A DNA stretch of 64,000 bases, from assembly GCA_013822725.1 (NCBI GenBank), contig PNKX01000015.1, forward strand, positions 1 through 64,000. Reading direction: 5' to 3'. The position numbers and the translations under genes are program-made. This document shows, piece by piece, positions 61,781-64,000 of the stretch; positions within the stretch are counted from its first letter, which is position 1; each line of letters starts with the position of its first letter. The notes under the pieces are model-generated. The model was not told the DNA's origin and made no database searches. It saw only the letters and a list, made by a program, of their open reading frames with translations. This DNA comes from Pirellula sp. (GTDB taxonomy: Bacteria > Planctomycetota > Planctomycetia > Pirellulales > Lacipirellulaceae).

Positions 61781-62440
61781 AAAAACGCCGGTCGTCGCGC
61801 ATCACTTCGACGACTGGACCCAACAATACGACGCCTGCGTCCTGGGGATGTGGACCTTCCTTGTCACAGAGGTCATGTTCTTCGGCGGCGCCATTGCCGT
61901 CTACATGATCTATCGCTGGCAGTACCCCATGGCCTTCGCCTACGCGAGCCAGGAACTGAGCGCGCCGCTCGGCACGTTCAACACCTTCATTTTGCTCACG
62001 AGCAGCCTTACCGTTGCGCTCGGCGTCCGCTATGCGCACACCGGCGAGAGCCGCAAAGTCGGCTGGATGCTGATCTCGACGATCGTCCTCGGCGCCATCT
62101 TCCTCGGGATTAAGGCGTACGAGTACTACACCAAGTTCGAGCACAACCTGGCGCCGCTGCTCAACCTGCCGTTCGACTACGCCGGCCCCGATCCCGGTCC
62201 GACGAAGATTTTCTTTGGCCTCTACTTCGGCATGACCGGCATCCACGCCCTCCACATGATCATCGGCGTCGTCCTGATGGCCCTCTATATTCCCGCCGCG
62301 TTCCGCAACGAATACCGCGACGGCAACTCGCTCGGCATCGAAATCATCGGCCTCTATTGGCACTTCGTCGACCTGGTTTGGATTTTCCTGTTCCCGTTGC
62401 TGTACTTGGTCGACCGCAGCTTGGCTGCGCCAATGTAGGA

Positions 62441-62526
62441 GGCTATCGGCTATCAGCCATCGGCCGTCAGCCATACAAAAGCATTTGGTCTGGCCGATAG
62501 CTGACAGCCGATAGCCGACAGCCCTT
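62441..62526. repeat. GGCTATCGGCTATCAGC palindrome between coxC and subunit IV
   Basis: GGCTATCGGCTATCAGC (62441-62457) has a near-exact inverted copy, GCTGACAGCCGATAGCC (62510-62526), one mismatch in 17. Both arms are built of repeated GATAGC/CAGCC units. Confidence 0.75.
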
Positions 62527-62585
62527 CGCACCGCCTGCCGCGGCCGCTCGAACCCCACATCCCCACAACGCCCCTGCCTTCCCCC

Positions 62586-63026
62586 ATGAGCAACACCGAA
62601 GAACACACTGGCCTGGGAACCTACTTCCTGGTCTACGCGCTGCTGATGGTCGGCCTCATCGCGACGGTCGCCGTGGCGTACGTGCCGCTGGGGAGTTGGA
62701 ACCTCGTCGTCGCGCTGTTGATCGCCTTCACCAAAGCGACGCTGGTCGTGCTGATCTTCATGCACGTCTTAAACTCGCCGCGCCTCACCTGGATCGCCGT
62801 CTTCGCGGGCCTGATCTGGCTCAGCATCATGCTCAGCCTGATGATGGCCGACTACGCCACCCGCACCTGGCTCCCGACCCGCGCCCCGGCTGACATGGCC
62901 ATCCCCTCCTACCGCGAACTCGTCCCCCTCAGCGACGACGCCGTCCACGCGCACGGCCACGGTCATGGCGAAGCGGCGCACGACGAAGCGGCGTCCGAAG
63001 AAGCCGCTCACGACAACGAAGAGTAG
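62586..63026 (+). CDS. cytochrome c oxidase subunit IV
   Basis: A 146-residue protein of the bacterial COX4 type. Three membrane helices are predicted: YFLVYALLMVGLIATVAVAY, WNLVVALLIAFTKATLVVLI and WIAVFAGLIWLSIMLSLMMA, with the family's FTKATLVVLIFMHV stretch. The C-terminus is His/Glu/Ala-rich (HAHGHGHGEAAHDEAASEEA), which could bind metal. It is the last gene of the oxidase operon and is separated from coxC by a palindrome. It is a small stabilising subunit without catalytic residues. Confidence 0.88.
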   Translation: MSNTEEHTGLGTYFLVYALLMVGLIATVAVAYVPLGSWNLVVALLIAFTKATLVVLIFMHVLNSPRLTWIAVFAGLIWLSIMLSLMMADYATRTWLPTRAPADMAIPSYRELVPLSDDAVHAHGHGHGEAAHDEAASEEAAHDNEE

Positions 63027-63048
63027 AACACTCAATCTTCCCTTTCCG

Positions 63049-63072
63049 GACTGGTCGCTTCAGCGACCAGTC
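63049..63072 (+). other. GACTGGTCGCT hairpin after subunit IV
   Basis: GACTGGTCGCT (63049-63059) pairs with AGCGACCAGTC (63062-63072), leaving only two unpaired bases if fully formed, so the tip probably opens. It lacks a T run. Possible operon end. Confidence 0.6.
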
Positions 63073-63103
63073 AACGTCGCCCCAGGCCAATGGCACGCCA
63101 CAC

Positions 63104-63178
63104 GGGGTCGGGGACCTTTTGTCGCTGGGCGGTTTGCTGGCAAATGTGTATCGCCAGCGACAAAAGGTCCCCGACCCC
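63104..63178. repeat. perfect 25-bp inverted repeat, GGGGTCGGGGACCTTTTGTC type
   Basis: GGGGTCGGGGACCTTTTGTC begins the left arm (63104-63128), and its exact reverse complement is at 63154-63178, with a 25-base loop. Such GGGGTCGGGGACCTTTTGTC sequences are dispersed in planctomycete genomes and recall REP elements, from memory. Confidence 0.82.
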
Positions 63179-63325
63179 TTCGCACGTGACGCCCTCAGAC
63201 CGGTTCGATCCCACCGAACCGCCCTGCTCCCCCCACGATTTGCTGCAGAGCGCCTCGCTCGACTAAACTGAACGGCAGTTCCCCCATCCCGGGAAACTCC
63301 CCTCCTCTCAGTCCGGAGCGTCGCC

Positions 63326-64000
63326 ATGAACGTTCGCCGTCGCCGTGATTTCCTAGCCGACGTGGGCCGCGGCATGCTGGTCGCCAGCATCGGTTCCGCC
63401 GCCACCTTGGAACTGGGCCTCGTTAAATCGTTCGCCGCGAACATCGACGACGCCAATCCCGATCGCCTCACGTTCGGCGCCCTCGAGCCGCTGGTGGCGC
63501 TCATGCAAGAGACGCCCCCGGAGAAGCTGATGCCGCTGCTCGTCCAGCGACTCAACTCCGGCGTCGACTTGAAGACGCTCGTCAGCGCCGCCGCCCTCGC
63601 CAACGCCCGCGCCTTCGGCGGCCAAGACTACACCGGCTTCCACACCTTCATGGCCCTCGCGCCGGCGCTGCACATCGCGGGCGAACTTCCCACGGAGCGC
63701 CGCGCCCTCCCTGTGCTGAAAGTTATCTACCGCAATAGCGCCCGCATTCACGAACAAGGGAAGAACGATCACGACACGCTTCATCCGATCGAAGCCCACG
63801 CCGCCGCCGATCCCCTCCTGAGCGGCGAGCAGCTGCGCGACGCCGTCCGCGCGGTCGATTGGCAGCGCGCCGAATCGCAATTCGCTGCCCGCGTCGCCGC
63901 CTCGCCGGAAGAGGCATTCAACGATCTCCAGTTCGCCGTCGAGGACGAAAATGACGTCCACCGCGTCGTCTTCTCGTGGCGCGCGTGGGTGATGCTCGAC
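63326..64000 (+). CDS. Tat-exported hypothetical protein, truncated by the window end
   Basis: The frame starts at ATG 63326 with MNVRRRRDFLADVGRGMLVA, a twin-arginine-type signal, and stays open to 64000 (225 codons seen). The mature part has helices such as LEPLVALMQETPPEKLMPLL and VQRLNSGVDLKTLVSAAALA, then HTFMALAPALHIAGELPTER. It has no recognised catalytic motif in the visible part. Planctomycete proteins with this start are annotated only as hypothetical, to my knowledge. It follows the palindrome that ends the respiratory operon. Confidence 0.75.
   Translation, partial: MNVRRRRDFLADVGRGMLVASIGSAATLELGLVKSFAANIDDANPDRLTFGALEPLVALMQETPPEKLMPLLVQRLNSGVDLKTLVSAAALANARAFGGQDYTGFHTFMALAPALHIAGELPTERRALPVLKVIYRNSARIHEQGKNDHDTLHPIEAHAAADPLLSGEQLRDAVRAVDWQRAESQFAARVAASPEEAFNDLQFAVEDENDVHRVVFSWRAWVMLD

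Overview
The window is high-GC DNA from a planctomycete. The evidence is the combination of DUF1559 prepilin-like proteins, PEP-CTERM-tailed exported proteins (some with dockerin-like repeats), a TIGR03000 protein, a giant PVC-type haem protein with a DUF1080 tail, a formylglycine sulfatase, Tat-exported Gfo/Idh/MocA oxidoreductases, and an alternative complex III operon. A member of Pirellulales, perhaps Lacipirellulaceae, is my inference; the window has no rRNA or other taxonomic marker.

Positions 1-3445 look like the right end of an integrated element. It holds a coupled pair of small genes (304-992), a PEP-CTERM protein on the minus strand, and a tyrosine recombinase (2176-3390). It abuts a sulfatase frame (3440-4939) that begins in mid-domain, so the insertion appears to have cut the 5' end off that gene. 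Positions 5278-18876 are mainly chromosomal: an exported HAD phosphatase, an OprO/P-like porin, a methyltransferase, holA, a lipoprotein, two Kef-type antiporters with RCK domains, and a Tat-exported oxidoreductase. A three-gene cassette (PEP-CTERM protein, dockerin/PEP-CTERM protein, DUF1559 protein) occurs at 19313-22335 and again, in the same order, at 39834-42929. Between the two lie a PLP enzyme, an exported protein-isoaspartate methyltransferase with an extra C-terminal domain, a TIGR03000 protein, an HTTM membrane pair, coaD, and a XylR-like AraC regulator divergent from an oxidoreductase plus a 1781-residue PVC haem protein. A small hemP gene is hidden behind a TPR gene at 38492-39495.

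From 42995 onward come a Kelch protein, a candidate structured RNA (44824-44940), and sucA-sucB of the 2-oxoglutarate dehydrogenase complex. These are followed by a near-continuous respiratory operon (49983-63026): actA-actB-actC-actD-actE-actF, a small membrane protein, a SCO copper chaperone, then coxB-coxA-coxC and subunit IV of a type A2 caa3 oxidase. Together these pass electrons from quinol through ACIII and c-type haems to oxygen, next to genes feeding the TCA cycle. The last gene (63326 onward) runs off the window.

Intergenic spaces carry several families of perfect or near-perfect palindromes. One has been absorbed into the coding end of the SCO gene. No tRNA, rRNA, CRISPR array or intact insertion sequence was seen.
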